From: Chlorobium sp.
Lineage (GTDB): Bacteria > Bacteroidota > Chlorobiia > Chlorobiales > Chlorobiaceae
Reading direction: 5' to 3'
NCBI GenBank assembly: GCA_005843835.1
Contig: SZXZ01000011.1
Span: 1-64,000 of the forward strand
DNA length: 64,000 nt
The position numbers and the translations under genes are program-made. The first letter of the stretch is position 1; every line of letters starts with the position of its first letter. Below are positions 32,581 to 43,789 of the stretch, piece by piece. A model generated the notes under the pieces. That model saw only the letters and a program-made list of their open reading frames with translations. It did no database searches and was not told where the DNA came from.

Positions 32581-32703
32581 GCCGATTTCTGAAAAGGTAA
32601 TGTTCGGGTAGCTTGGCGGGGTTCTGTATCACACATTCAGCCAGTTACGCTAAAACACAATTTATAGAAAATATTGTATGGTAACTCCAAAAATCCAGCA
32701 AAT

Positions 32704-32731
32704 AAAAAACGAGGCATAAAGCCTCGTTTTT
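32704..32731. terminator. bidirectional-looking terminator downstream of csmE
   Basis: aaaaaacgaggc-ataaa-gcctcgttttt. Confidence 0.9.
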
Positions 32732-32783
32732 ATAACTAACACCGCCATGACAATGTCAGGCAATAGTATAGAATTCTATGAAC

Positions 32784-33038
32784 TTAATCCTTGAAACGTT
32801 TTTCGATGTCTTTACCTGGCTTGGCATAACCGGAAACCTTAGGTGAAGAACCTCTTAAGCCCGATAATGAACTTCCGCCATACAGAAAAGGATAGGCATT
32901 AACAAGAAGGCGTTTCGTTGTTTTTCCAATGTTCTCAAGAGAGTCGCCTACAACCCACCAGTGACCGTCAATAAAAACTTCAACAAATCTCCCGTAAGCC
33001 TCTCCCCAGTTGGTAAAAACACCTGATATATTGCTCAT
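32784..33038 (-). CDS. csmE: chlorosome envelope protein E
   Basis: CsmA-like small protein GVFTNWGEAYGRFVEVFIDGHWWVVGDSLENIGKTTKRLLVNAYPFLYGGSS. Confidence 0.88.
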   Translation of the reverse strand: MSNISGVFTNWGEAYGRFVEVFIDGHWWVVGDSLENIGKTTKRLLVNAYPFLYGGSSLSGLRGSSPKVSGYAKPGKDIEKRFKD

Positions 33039-33228
33039 GGTAATTTGTTTTTATAGTGTTGACTGCTTTATGAGTGCAATTTAAAGAATCCAGCGATTAT
33101 AAAAAAATATTTTATGATCTTATGATTCAAAGTTCATCAAATTGCTTTGATTCTGCTGAGCATAACCTTATAAAAAGATATTACAGCAATCAAAGAATAT
33201 TTATTAAACCTGAATAAACCATAATTGT

Positions 33229-33762
33229 ATGGGAAAAGTGATGCCTTACAAGGGAGTCTGGCCGCAGCTGCATGAAACTGTTTTTATGACTGACGGTACG
33301 TTTGTTATTGGCGACGTGCATATTGGCGCATATTCAAGCGTATGGTTCAATGCAGTTGTCCGGGGTGACGTATGTCCCATCCGTATCGGTGAGAAAACAA
33401 GTGTGCAGGATAATGCAACCCTGCATGTAACGCATGACACCGGCCCGCTAACCATAGGAAACTGTGTAACTATCGGTCATGGAGCCGTATTGCATGCCTG
33501 CACCGTCAAGGACTATGTTCTGATTGGTATGGGAGCGGTACTTCTTGACGACTGTGTTGTCGAGTCATATTCAATTGTTGCAGCGGGCTCACTGGTCAGA
33601 CAGGGATTTACAGTACCTTCAGGGATGCTGGTTGCCGGAGTACCTGCAAAGGTAATGAGGCCCATAACTGATGATGAGCGACGCAATATTGAAGAGTCGC
33701 CCGAAAACTATGTTCGTTATTCCCAGAACTATCTTGACGATCAAAAAGCCGGTCAGAAATGA
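33229..33762 (+). CDS. gamma carbonic anhydrase family protein
   Basis: hexapeptide repeats; IGHGAVLHACTVKDYVLIGMGAVLLDD. Confidence 0.93.
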   Translation: MGKVMPYKGVWPQLHETVFMTDGTFVIGDVHIGAYSSVWFNAVVRGDVCPIRIGEKTSVQDNATLHVTHDTGPLTIGNCVTIGHGAVLHACTVKDYVLIGMGAVLLDDCVVESYSIVAAGSLVRQGFTVPSGMLVAGVPAKVMRPITDDERRNIEESPENYVRYSQNYLDDQKAGQK

Positions 33763-33916
33763 GGTAACTCAGGTTAACTTTTTTAAGTGGGGTTCTTGAC
33801 TGATTTCGCTAAATTGAGCCAGAAGTTTTTGATTGTTCAGGGGGGGATTTCGAATTTTCTCTTCAACCTGGCTCTCTTGTTTTTTTGAACGTATTACCGA
33901 AAATATTTTTCAGGTT

Positions 33917-35110
33917 ATGATGCAAAACGATGTTGTAGTTGTCGGTGGGGGTATTAGCGGGCTTAGCCTTGCTTTTTATTGTGTTCAGGCCGGTATGAAA
34001 ACCACGATCCTTGAAAAAAACGATACTATCGGCGGTTCCTTTGCATCTCCGCACTACAGTGCAAACGGTAAAAAATTCTGGCTGGAAATGGGAGCACACA
34101 CCTGTTACAGTTCGTATCAGAACCTTCTGGAGATCGTTGAGACTTGCGGTATGAAGTCAAACATCATTCCACGGGCAAAGGTACCGTTCACGCTGTTTAA
34201 AGATGGACAAATCAAATCGATTGTTTCCCAGCTCAATATTCCCGAACTGCTTGTATCAATCCCGAACCTTTTTACGCTGAAGAAAGATAGTCAAAGTGTC
34301 AAGTCCTATTACTCGAAAATAGTAGGGGAACGAAACTATCGCGAGGTACTCAGCCATTTTTTCAATGCCGTACCTTCTCAGCGAACAGATGATTTTCCAG
34401 CAGACATGATGTTTAAAAGCAGAGCGAAAAGAAAAGATGTCCTGAAGAATTATACGTTTAAGAATGGTTTGCAGAGTGTTGCACAGGCGATTTCAGGAAG
34501 AAGCGGCCTCAACGTGTTTACCAACCAGAATGTCAACTCAATACAATACGTCGATGGCTTGTATGAAATCCGTACGCCAGAGGGTGGCGAGTATTCAGCA
34601 AAAACTCTAGTACTTGCAACTCCATCGTCGGTTTCCTCTCAGCTTTTAAAGGGTATTAAGCCTGATGTAGCTAACCATCTTGGTATTCTTAAGGCGGCCG
34701 ATGTCGACTCACTCGGTGTCATTGTTCGCAAGGAAAATATTTCGATGAAACCTGTTGCTGCTCTTATTTCACCTGACGATGTGTTTTTTTCGGTTGTTTC
34801 TCGTGATACTGTTCCTGACGACAATTATCGTGGCTTTGTATTTCACTTCAAGCCTGGACTGGATGAAAAGACCAAGAAAAACAGGATAACCGAGGTATTA
34901 GGAATTACAATGGCGAAGGTTGAGCATACCATTTCAAAAATCAACACAGTTCCAACGTTGCAACTTGGTCATCATGAATGGCTGGCAAAAACTGATGCAA
35001 TGCTGAAAAAGGAAAAAAATCTGCTTTTGACCGGTAACTATTTTGGTGGTATGGCTATTGAGGATTGCGTCAGCCGCTCACGAAGTGAATTTGGCAGAAT
35101 GAAGGGATAG
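33917..35110 (+). CDS. FAD-dependent oxidoreductase, protoporphyrinogen oxidase (HemG/HemY)-like
   Basis: DVVVVGGGISGLSLAFY...EKNDTIGGS; C-terminal LTGNYFGGMAIEDCVSRSR. Confidence 0.8.
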   Translation: MMQNDVVVVGGGISGLSLAFYCVQAGMKTTILEKNDTIGGSFASPHYSANGKKFWLEMGAHTCYSSYQNLLEIVETCGMKSNIIPRAKVPFTLFKDGQIKSIVSQLNIPELLVSIPNLFTLKKDSQSVKSYYSKIVGERNYREVLSHFFNAVPSQRTDDFPADMMFKSRAKRKDVLKNYTFKNGLQSVAQAISGRSGLNVFTNQNVNSIQYVDGLYEIRTPEGGEYSAKTLVLATPSSVSSQLLKGIKPDVANHLGILKAADVDSLGVIVRKENISMKPVAALISPDDVFFSVVSRDTVPDDNYRGFVFHFKPGLDEKTKKNRITEVLGITMAKVEHTISKINTVPTLQLGHHEWLAKTDAMLKKEKNLLLTGNYFGGMAIEDCVSRSRSEFGRMKG

Positions 35111-35113
35111 AAT

Positions 35114-36253
35114 ATGCAGAAGCCCCGTTCAATTATGTTCGGGGCTTCATTATTGCCAGATTATTGCTGTATACGTATGGAGACAATCGTAAGATATTGG
35201 AACAATCTACAGGGGATTTACCTGATACCGGTGGTAATATTTTTGTCAACCATCGTATTTTATATCGTTGCAAATTCGCTCTTCAAGATTGTTATAAAAA
35301 TCATCCGATCCTCAATCAGGGAGATCTATGTTCACTATGAACTGATGGTTTGGCCTTTCAGGTTGCTTGTTTCTCTCATTGCGTTGCCCTTGCTTCTTCA
35401 TTATCTACCGCTTACTCCAGATACTCGGGACCTCTTCAACCACTCGCTGCTTATCATTGCCATTATCGGAGCAACATGGTTCATAATGCGGCTTTTTCTG
35501 TTGTTTGAGCAGTTTATTCTACAACACTATGCTTCAAAAGTCAGGGAAAACGAATCAGCAAGAAAAATTGCCACCCATGTCAGTCTTGCTCGAAAGATTC
35601 TAAACGTTATTCTTGTTCTTGTTGCCATATCAGGGGTACTTATGACCTTTGATACTGTTCGACAGGTTGGCTTGAGTATTCTTGCTTCAGCTGGAATTGC
35701 CGGTGTGATCCTTGGTTTTGCAGCACAGAAAAGCCTTACAACCCTGATAGCGGGGATTCAGATAGCAATCACTCAGCCCATAAGTATTGATGATGTCGTG
35801 GTGCTTGAAAATGAATGGGGGAGGATTGAGGAAATATCTCTGACCTATGTAGTAGTTCAACTCTGGGATCAGCGTCGCCTTATTGTACCCATTACCTGGT
35901 TTATTGATCGTCCTTTTCAGAACTGGACGCGTACATCATCAGAACTTCTGGGTACAGTTTTTTTTTATCTCGATTATGCTATGCAACCCGAAACTCTTCG
36001 CAATGAGCTGCAGAGGATTGTTTCTTCCACTCCACTGTGGGACAGGCGAGTTGTTAAAATGCAGGTAAGCAATATTACAGAAAGGTCTGTTGAACTTCGG
36101 GCATTGGTGAGTGCGGTGAACTCCTCTGATCTCTGGGAATTGCGCTGTTTCGTACGTGAACAATTGATTGAGTTCATTAAAAGCAAATATCCTGGCTGGT
36201 TACCGAAAGTAACTATGGATATGGAGCAGGGCAAACTGCCCGGAAAAGAATAA
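35114..36253 (+). CDS. mechanosensitive ion channel (MscS family)
   Basis: multi-TM; SILASAGIAGVILGFAAQKSLTTLIAGIQIAITQPISIDD. Confidence 0.92.
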   Translation: MQKPRSIMFGASLLPDYCCIRMETIVRYWNNLQGIYLIPVVIFLSTIVFYIVANSLFKIVIKIIRSSIREIYVHYELMVWPFRLLVSLIALPLLLHYLPLTPDTRDLFNHSLLIIAIIGATWFIMRLFLLFEQFILQHYASKVRENESARKIATHVSLARKILNVILVLVAISGVLMTFDTVRQVGLSILASAGIAGVILGFAAQKSLTTLIAGIQIAITQPISIDDVVVLENEWGRIEEISLTYVVVQLWDQRRLIVPITWFIDRPFQNWTRTSSELLGTVFFYLDYAMQPETLRNELQRIVSSTPLWDRRVVKMQVSNITERSVELRALVSAVNSSDLWELRCFVREQLIEFIKSKYPGWLPKVTMDMEQGKLPGKE

Positions 36254-36390
36254 AAAAAATGTGATTTTTAAAGTTTTTTCAATAGCTTCGCTGCTTATTC
36301 TGAACGTTGCCTATACTGTCAAAGAAAAAAAACATAAAGGTACAGGTTTCAGCAGCTCATTGTTTTGATAAGTTTAAAAAGGAGGAAAGC

Positions 36391-36819
36391 ATGGCTCAAG
36401 CCAAACAGGGGGATACAGTAAAAGTTCATTATACAGGCACACTTGATGACGGTACCGTATTCGATACGTCAGCTGACCGTGAACCGTTAGAGTTTACAAT
36501 CGGTGGCGGGCAGGTTATCCCGGGATTTGATATTGCTGTTCTTGATATGGCCCTTGGAGATATCAAAATTACTGTTATTCCTGCAGAAGAGGCGTATGGT
36601 CTGCATAGCGAAGATCTTGTAACCGAAGTGGACCGCGAGCGGTTTCCCGCTGATATGGAACTTGAAATTGGTCAACAGCTTCAGGTCGGACTTGCTGACG
36701 ACCAGCAGGCAATTGTAATGGTTGTCGATATGAGCGATACTGCTGTAACGCTTGATGCCAATCATCCACTTGCCGGCCAGGAACTCACTTTCGAAATTGA
36801 ACTTGTCGAAATTCTCTAA
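36391..36819 (+). CDS. FKBP-type peptidyl-prolyl isomerase (SlyD-like)
   Basis: [18 protein letters not shown]...[10 protein letters not shown]; ggagga RBS. Confidence 0.92.
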   Translation: MAQAKQGDTVKVHYTGTLDDGTVFDTSADREPLEFTIGGGQVIPGFDIAVLDMALGDIKITVIPAEEAYGLHSEDLVTEVDRERFPADMELEIGQQLQVGLADDQQAIVMVVDMSDTAVTLDANHPLAGQELTFEIELVEIL

Positions 36820-36833
36820 TCAAAGTTAATAAC

Positions 36834-36864
36834 CCGAGGAAAGCATGGCAAGAGCTTTCCTCGG
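36834..36864. terminator. hairpin between convergent FKBP and hydrogenase genes
   Basis: perfect 11-bp stem ccgaggaaagc / gctttcctcgg, weak U-tract. Confidence 0.6.
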
Positions 36865-36883
36865 CGTCTTGTCCTTATCCGCT

Positions 36884-38158
36884 TTAATGTACCGAGCATG
36901 AAATACAAGGATCGTAGGATCGCACCAGCATTACACAAAGCCTCTTTATCTCAGCGTCATTTTTTCCTTCCCCTAACGCTTGTTCGGCAATTGCACGCAA
37001 ATCGTAATGAATGTTGGCGTTATTCTGTGTTGTCGGAATAATACAGTTCGCTTGAATCACTTTGCCCTCATTATCGGTCTCAATATGGTGGTACAGAATT
37101 CCACGAGGAGCTTCAACGGCTCCGGTTGCCGAACCGGCTCTCGGTGTATAACTGGTTTTTAACTCCCGCAGCTCCATATCGAGCAATACGCTGGTTAATG
37201 CCTCAGCATCTTCAAGAATATGAGCACACTCAACAAGCTGAGCGATATTGTTCATGAACGGATTATGACAAACAGGTCGGAGTCCAAAGCTTTCAGCAAC
37301 CTCTTTTGCTTTCGGATGAAGCAGATTGTGGTTGTTGTTAAATCGTGCCAGAGCACCCGCGACTGAAGATTCACGACTGAGCCGGGTAAACTTCGAGGTG
37401 GAAAATTCTTTGGTATACTCATTCGTCATCGAAAGATACTCATTCTCATCCCGATTAAAGCCCTCTGACGACATAAGCTGTCCACCGATTGACGGGTAGC
37501 TTGAACCGTTATACAGAGAAATAAATTCAGTTTCACGGATAAAAGCAGGCAGCTTACAAGAGCGGAAAAAAGTACATGCACTTTCAATTGCCGGTTTTGT
37601 GTCACGGATCCTGGTAAGAAGCTTTTGTAACTGTACCTTGTCCGGAGCTTTGCTGATCCCTCCAACTACAAGGCTGACTGGATGAGTGCATCGACCGGTT
37701 GTAACCGTACTTATTTCATTCCCAAGCTCCTTGAGCTGCAGGCCTGCCCTCACAATATCCGGGTGAGAATGAATCAGTGGTAAAATGCTTGACGTATTGG
37801 CAAAATCCGGTGCAACAAGAAAAAAGAGGTGAAGAGCATGGCTTTGAAGGGTTTCTCCATGCATGGCAAGTAGCCGTATCTGTTCTGCTGCTCTTGGAAC
37901 AGTGATGTTCATTGCCCTTTCCAGAGCCCTTATGCTTGCTAGTGCATGTGATATCGAGCAGATTCCGCAGATTCTTGATGTTAAAAAAGGGACCCTTTCG
38001 GTGCTCATTCCTTTCACCATCACCTCAAAAAACCTTGGTGTTTCAACAATTGCCCATTGAGCATCGACAAGCTGGCCATCCTTCACGGTTATGACTATGT
38101 TGGCGTGCCCTTCAACTCTGGTCAAATGATGGATATCTATGGCATAGTCAAGCTTCAT
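36884..38158 (-). CDS. hyhL: [NiFe] hydrogenase large subunit, cytoplasmic group 3 (HyhL-like)
   Basis: [15 protein letters not shown] and terminal DPCISCSVH. Confidence 0.9.
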   Translation of the reverse strand: MKLDYAIDIHHLTRVEGHANIVITVKDGQLVDAQWAIVETPRFFEVMVKGMSTERVPFLTSRICGICSISHALASIRALERAMNITVPRAAEQIRLLAMHGETLQSHALHLFFLVAPDFANTSSILPLIHSHPDIVRAGLQLKELGNEISTVTTGRCTHPVSLVVGGISKAPDKVQLQKLLTRIRDTKPAIESACTFFRSCKLPAFIRETEFISLYNGSSYPSIGGQLMSSEGFNRDENEYLSMTNEYTKEFSTSKFTRLSRESSVAGALARFNNNHNLLHPKAKEVAESFGLRPVCHNPFMNNIAQLVECAHILEDAEALTSVLLDMELRELKTSYTPRAGSATGAVEAPRGILYHHIETDNEGKVIQANCIIPTTQNNANIHYDLRAIAEQALGEGKNDAEIKRLCVMLVRSYDPCISCSVH

Positions 38159-38912
38159 AGTTTATAAATCCTTCAAAGGCGTTATAAAATGTGATTTTTT
38201 CCCTAAGGTCTTCAAGGTTGAGTTTTCTTTCATTGACCAGTTCCAAAAAAGCAGGCATGTTGATCTCCTCTGAAGGTCCACGGCATCCAAGGCAGGGAGT
38301 TTTTCCTGTTGTACATACTGCATTGCAACCACCGCGTGTGATTGGTCCAAGGCAGATTTCTCCAAGCTCGAACAGGCAGGTATTAAGCTGCGCCTTGCAT
38401 TCAACGCATACAGGGTACTTCGGTAGCGTCACCTGTGACCCGGTAACCAGGCTGACCACAATACGCTCCACCTCTTCTTTGCTGACGGGGCATCCAGGTA
38501 TTGATATATCAACCGTAACAACATCGCTGATCTTTTTGACTGGCAGGGTCTCCACAACCATATCCGGATAAACTTCAGCAACAACCTCCTCTATCGAAAA
38601 TTTGTTTTTCATGCTGTTTACACCTCCAAAACAGGCGCACGTGCCAAAAGCAATAAGGGTTGTCGCCTGACGTCGTATCTTTATAAGCCGATCCACCTCA
38701 TCATGCCTGCTTATGCATCCTTCAATAAATACAATATCGAAATTGTTGTGTTGCTCAGAAGAGAGCTCCCTGAAATTTCTAATGTCGAGCAGCTCAAGAA
38801 AGTTTATAAGCGTTGATTCTCTGTTCGCAAGCTGTAGCTGACAACCCTCACAGCAGGTAAACTCAAACGAAGCGAATTTCAGCTTTTTAAAGGTAAATCC
38901 CTGATGCCTCAT
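38148..38912 (-). CDS. hyhS: [NiFe] hydrogenase small subunit
   Basis: [23 protein letters not shown]...; Cys-rich C-terminus. Confidence 0.9.
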   Translation of the reverse strand: MRHQGFTFKKLKFASFEFTCCEGCQLQLANRESTLINFLELLDIRNFRELSSEQHNNFDIVFIEGCISRHDEVDRLIKIRRQATTLIAFGTCACFGGVNSMKNKFSIEEVVAEVYPDMVVETLPVKKISDVVTVDISIPGCPVSKEEVERIVVSLVTGSQVTLPKYPVCVECKAQLNTCLFELGEICLGPITRGGCNAVCTTGKTPCLGCRGPSEEINMPAFLELVNERKLNLEDLREKITFYNAFEGFINYEA

Positions 38913-38922
38913 ATGGATGGTC

Positions 38923-39840
38923 CTAGATTGCTTCCTTGAGATTCATGACCGACCAGTAATCGAAAACCGGGCCATCAACACAGGTAAAAGTTGATCCAAC
39001 CATACAGCGGCAGCATTTGCCCATACCGCAGTGCATCCTTCGTTCCAAAGATACAAACATCCTGTTCATAGGAATGCCGAGCTTATCGAGATAACTGCAT
39101 ACTACCTTGAACATGACAGGAGGCCCGCAGACAATAGCATAGGTAGTTGCAGGATTGATTGTAATATCATTGAAGAGGTCAGTAATCATCCCTGTTCTGC
39201 TGTTCCATTCAGCTGTTCCGTGCTCAACAATGGTATGCAGCCTGATATGGTTGATCATTTCCCATTCATCAAACTGATAGGTAAAGAGCAGCTGCGATGG
39301 TTCTTTAACTCCGTAGAGCACATCAACATTTTCAAATCGCTCCCTGTGCTCGTTGATCCACGAAAGGGGTGAGCGTAACGGTGCCATACCAAGTCCACCG
39401 GCAATTAAAAGGATGTTGTTGCCGGACATTTCATCCATAGGAAATGACGATCCGAAAGGGCCTCTTACGGCGACATAAGCACCCTTTTCAACATTAAAAA
39501 GGGCAGAAGTTACGTGACCTGCTTTACGGATGCAAAGTTCCAGAAACTCATGGTTGCTGCACGAGCTTGAAATCGAGATAGGTACCTCTCCATAACCCGG
39601 AAGTTCCAGCATAAGAAACTGACCGGGCCTGAACCTGAAAATTTCGCGTTCCCGAGACTCAAGAATATGAAGCTGAAAAAGCTTTTCCTGTTCAGTAAGG
39701 CGGACTATATTGGTGATGGAGCATTTATATCCCATGTCGGTTTTCATAATCTCCGACCGACGGTTGAAATCCGGTATAGAAGCGGCAAAAGCCTCCCGGT
39801 TTATGTCCTGCCGGGGGATAACGAAACGTTTGTCAGGCAT
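38923..39840 (-). CDS. hyhG: hydrogenase FAD/NAD(P)-binding subunit
   Basis: FNR-like fold, CGMGKCCRC Fe-S motif; start placed at MPDKRF. Confidence 0.88.
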   Translation of the reverse strand: MPDKRFVIPRQDINREAFAASIPDFNRRSEIMKTDMGYKCSITNIVRLTEQEKLFQLHILESREREIFRFRPGQFLMLELPGYGEVPISISSSCSNHEFLELCIRKAGHVTSALFNVEKGAYVAVRGPFGSSFPMDEMSGNNILLIAGGLGMAPLRSPLSWINEHRERFENVDVLYGVKEPSQLLFTYQFDEWEMINHIRLHTIVEHGTAEWNSRTGMITDLFNDITINPATTYAIVCGPPVMFKVVCSYLDKLGIPMNRMFVSLERRMHCGMGKCCRCMVGSTFTCVDGPVFDYWSVMNLKEAI

Positions 39841-40961
39841 GATTCCTTCTCCATTCTGAGATCGTTTATGACATCTTTGGGATTGATTCCGGCAAGACAT
39901 GCTCTTCCACAACGGTTGCATCCTACGCAAATCTGCTGATTGGCATTTTCAGCAAATCCACGGTGCTGATGATAATACCGGTATTTCAGTCGGTCACCAT
40001 TTTTTGGACGGAAATTATGTCCACCTGCAACAACAGCAAAATCAACGAGGTTACAGGAATAGAGTCTTTTCTGCCGGGTTGCACCGTTCAGATCAATAGC
40101 AAATGATTCCTCGACTGAGTAACAATAGCACGTTGGACATACCATCGCGCAAGTGCCGCAACTAAGACATTTGTTACCCCATTTTTCCCAGACGGGGGAG
40201 TCGAACTCAATGTCGAGAATGCTCGGAAGTGCGGTTACATCAACTTCCGAGAGAAAACTGTTTGAAATAAGTTTACGCCGCTCCACAAGACGGCAGTTGT
40301 CTTCGTCATGAGGGTCTCGGGTATTGAACTCTTTGAGAAAGTTGAAAGCTTTTGACGAGTTAATTGACAAATAGTACTCCTCACCAATATCAGAACAAAA
40401 AAGATTAAAGCCAGTTTGGACAGAGTGATGATTCATTGACTTACAAAAGCAGTCTGGACGCGGTAAATGGTCCATACCGATCACAAAGGTATTTTTGCGT
40501 TTTCCGAGATAATACGGTGAAGGGAAGTGGCCGTTTAAAAGAACATCATCAAGAATGTTTAATGCGCTTATGTCACAGGGTCTCAGTCCGATGAGAACAA
40601 TGGGGTTGGTATCGTAGTTTATATGCTGATTCCAATCTTGACCATGAAAGGCAAAACGTGACAACTCCTCTCGAAACGGGAGAAAAAAATGTTTGGCCGA
40701 TGATGCTGTCGCTGTATAGTCGAAGGCAATATCATCAAACGATGTTACTGGTAAAAAATGGTAAACTGCATCTCCACGGATGTCAGAGTCAACCTGCCGA
40801 GGCCCGAAAGAGGGATTATTCAGGACCAGGGTATCAATAAACCTTTTGAACTCTGCTTTTGAAATGACTTTGTATATCATCCCGTCACACTCCTTTCCCG
40901 TTGGTTTTGAAGAATAGAGTTCGTTTACAAAAGCGAGGATGCCTTTTGTTGAAAGGTACAC
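39801..40961 (-). CDS. hyhB: hydrogenase 4Fe-4S electron transfer subunit
   Basis: [16 protein letters not shown] and [14 protein letters not shown] motifs; overlaps hyhG. Confidence 0.88.
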   Translation of the reverse strand: MYLSTKGILAFVNELYSSKPTGKECDGMIYKVISKAEFKRFIDTLVLNNPSFGPRQVDSDIRGDAVYHFLPVTSFDDIAFDYTATASSAKHFFLPFREELSRFAFHGQDWNQHINYDTNPIVLIGLRPCDISALNILDDVLLNGHFPSPYYLGKRKNTFVIGMDHLPRPDCFCKSMNHHSVQTGFNLFCSDIGEEYYLSINSSKAFNFLKEFNTRDPHDEDNCRLVERRKLISNSFLSEVDVTALPSILDIEFDSPVWEKWGNKCLSCGTCAMVCPTCYCYSVEESFAIDLNGATRQKRLYSCNLVDFAVVAGGHNFRPKNGDRLKYRYYHQHRGFAENANQQICVGCNRCGRACLAGINPKDVINDLRMEKESCLTNVSLSPGRT

Positions 40962-41011
40962 AAAACCTTTCTGTTAGCACAAAACAGAAGGGGTAGATCT
41001 ACGGTTTTTGT

Positions 41012-42274
41012 TCAGGGTCTTTTTTCAAGAACGTAGACCTTGTCGTTTTTTCTGACTTTAGAACATTTAACGGTAACACTGTTACCTTTAACGGCATCTC
41101 TTGCAGGCAGATCGTTTGTATAAAAAGTTTCAGCTATCACGGTTACTACTCCGGTTTTTGGTCCAAGTATAGAGAGTTTCTCGTTACTTTTCAGGCCACG
41201 GGCGAATATAAGGATTTCAGCAATCCCGGCTTTCGGGTAATACTTTTTCACATCGCCGATATAGATTTTTTTTTCTTCAGCTAATGAGCCGTATTCTCTG
41301 GTCCATGCTTCAAAAGGTTTTCCAAAATAAAACCCTTCCGAAAACCCACGGTTATAAACAAGGGCAAGCTCCTGTTTAAGTTGAGCGGTCAATCGGTTAA
41401 ATGCTGTTCTGAATTCTCTATCGTTACGGTGGTTTTTGCAAAAGTCAATGGCCTTACGGTAAGCCGTGGTGACAATATGGACATATTCAGGACTGCGACT
41501 TCTTCCTTCAATCTTGAACGCATTGATTCCTGCATCCATGAGGACATCCAGAAATTCGATACTGCAGAGATCTTTAGGGCTCATCACATAATCAGTACCA
41601 ATCTCAAGTTCTTCATTCTCTTCCGGGTCAGTAATAATATACTGTCTGCGGCAAGGCTGAACGCACTGTCCGCGGTTAGCCGATCGGCCAAAAAGCTCCT
41701 GAGACATAAAGCATCGGCCTGAAACAGCAACGCACATCGCACCGTGAACAAAACATTCAATCTGCACGTCAAGCTGCTCGGAAGCTATTTTTCCTGTAAT
41801 ATGGCGAACTTGTTCAAGGGTGAGCTCCCGGGCCAGCACTATCATTTTTGCTCCTAGTCCGGCATAAAATTTTACCGCACTATAGTTGCTTACTGAAGCC
41901 TGTGTTGAAATATGAAACGGCATAGCTGCTTTGCGGCAAGCCTCTATAACTGCCATGTCCGAGCATATTACAGCATCAAAACCTGCAGTTTTAGCAGCTA
42001 AAACGGTCGCTGTCATTTTTTTAAGTTCGCCGTCATATACAATAGTATTTAATGCGATATACCCTTTGGCATTGAACTCCTTGCAGAGGGCATGAAGTCT
42101 AGGAAAGTCTTCAACGGTAAAGTTACTGCTTCCTGCACGCATGTTATAGCCTTCGGCTCCAAAATAAACAGCATCAGCGCCAGCCTTCAGTGCAGTTCTC
42201 AAAGAGGTCATGTCACCGGCAGGTGCAATCAGTTCAATATTTTTTTCCTGCATTCCAAGCGTTCTAGAGTTCAT
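41012..42274 (-). CDS. peptidase U32 family protein
   Basis: [54 protein letters not shown]. Confidence 0.94.
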   Translation of the reverse strand: MNSRTLGMQEKNIELIAPAGDMTSLRTALKAGADAVYFGAEGYNMRAGSSNFTVEDFPRLHALCKEFNAKGYIALNTIVYDGELKKMTATVLAAKTAGFDAVICSDMAVIEACRKAAMPFHISTQASVSNYSAVKFYAGLGAKMIVLARELTLEQVRHITGKIASEQLDVQIECFVHGAMCVAVSGRCFMSQELFGRSANRGQCVQPCRRQYIITDPEENEELEIGTDYVMSPKDLCSIEFLDVLMDAGINAFKIEGRSRSPEYVHIVTTAYRKAIDFCKNHRNDREFRTAFNRLTAQLKQELALVYNRGFSEGFYFGKPFEAWTREYGSLAEEKKIYIGDVKKYYPKAGIAEILIFARGLKSNEKLSILGPKTGVVTVIAETFYTNDLPARDAVKGNSVTVKCSKVRKNDKVYVLEKRP

Positions 42275-42470
42275 TATTTTCAGGGTAATTCAAATCCTTT
42301 AGTGTTTCTAAACTATGATAATCTATCAGAAATTCTGAATACGTAAGAGCATCTTTTAGTTCATGCAGTTGAAGTGGAGCCTAAACGAAGCAACAACAAC
42401 TGCAAAGAGAAACTGTTCCTTAAGGCTGGTATTAAAATGTTATACCTGGAAATCGATGACTTTAATGTAG

Positions 42471-42758
42471 TATTCGCATAAAAGCGGCACATAAATTGAA
42501 TTTTTATACGAGATCGGAAACAGGATATTTCCAGTCGAAGTGAAATCAGGCATTAGAGGTACCATAAAATCGCTGCACTCCTATGTCATAAAAAAACAAG
42601 CAGATCTCGCCATCCGAATCAGTTCTTCAAAACCCTCTATTCATGAACTCACAGCAAAAGTGAACATGCAGGCGAAAACGTTCAAGCTTGTCAATATTCC
42701 TTTTTATATGATTAATAATCTTGAAGGTATAATTAACGAGGCAATCATGCCTGCGTGA
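42471..42758 (+). pseudogene. remnant of a DUF4143/AAA-type ATPase C-terminal domain
   Basis: frame reads YSHKSGT*IEFLYEIGNRIFPVEVKSGIRGTIKSLHSYVIKKQADLAIRISS...FKLVNIPFYMINN; internal stop, no N-terminal ATPase. Confidence 0.75.
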
Positions 42759-42979
42759 CCAATGCCAGGGTAACAAAGTAACTGGCTGTGGAAACTCAGT
42801 GACAGGTCGGTTTTGAGTAGATAAGAGCTCTCTGTAAATCCGTCTGCTATATTTCACTAAGAACACGTAAATTCTGTGAATGGAGCACGAAGGGGAAGAA
42901 GCATCAAATTTGATATCTCAAAAGTTTCGTCCTGGTTGCAATTCTTCATCATAACCATATAACACGAAGACCTGAAACA

Positions 42980-43789
42980 ATGAATGAACGTTTATTCTTG
43001 AAACTTTTGCTTGTTCTTTTTTTAGGACTTATTGCAGCGGAAATCGTTGTTGTGTCGCTATTTGGCTTGAAACTTGAGCTGATTCTTTTGTGTTTCATAA
43101 TCGCGGCAGCCCTTACAGGAATTCTTTTTGTTGTAAGACTGCTTTTTAGTGAGCGCCCTGATATTGACTCTGTTTCCGTGCGTCGCGCAAAACAAAAGAG
43201 TAACCATATCATGCAGGATCGTCTTAAGGAGTATACTGTTGACGAGGAGTTTCTTGGTGCAAACGCTTTCAGTCATGGAAAAGGCAACTCTCAAAAATTC
43301 TCCGATAAGGAACCCCATGTGTTAAAACCGGATATCCAGAAACCACCTGTGTTGACTTCAATAGAAGAAGCAATCAGAGTGCATGCAGAAATGTACGGTG
43401 GGCTTGATGAGTTGCAGAAGATGATTCAAAAAATTGATGAGACCTCATTCGAGCGGCTTCTAGCAAAAGCGGGGTTTGGCAGAATTTCAAGAGAGGAGAT
43501 AATACTTCAGATCGCACTCATGGCTAATAGTGAACTGGATTCTGTTGAGACTAACAGGGAACAGCAGTGTATCCTTGATGGCCATTCAATGGACAGAGAT
43601 AGTTTCGATGAGTATATCCGGAGATGCATGAATGTCTCAGATGAGGAATCAGAGGCGTCGGATAAAGGCTTTTCTGTTGAACTCGATCAGGAAGGACTTT
43701 CTCGGGGAACAGGCCCCATGCCTGCTGATTTCTCCCACGACCCGAAAGCAGTGTTTTCAAAGCTCAATAAACAGGGAAAGAACTCATGA
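42980..43789 (+). CDS. hypothetical protein with two N-terminal TM helices
   Basis: 269 aa ORF overlapping the next CDS by ATGA. Confidence 0.8.
   Translation: MNERLFLKLLLVLFLGLIAAEIVVVSLFGLKLELILLCFIIAAALTGILFVVRLLFSERPDIDSVSVRRAKQKSNHIMQDRLKEYTVDEEFLGANAFSHGKGNSQKFSDKEPHVLKPDIQKPPVLTSIEEAIRVHAEMYGGLDELQKMIQKIDETSFERLLAKAGFGRISREEIILQIALMANSELDSVETNREQQCILDGHSMDRDSFDEYIRRCMNVSDEESEASDKGFSVELDQEGLSRGTGPMPADFSHDPKAVFSKLNKQGKNS

Noticed and set aside
33229-33762. Carboxysome-like CcmM interpretation of the gamma-carbonic-anhydrase-family protein
   Set aside because: Short single-domain hexapeptide protein with no shell genes nearby; ordinary gamma-CA family member.
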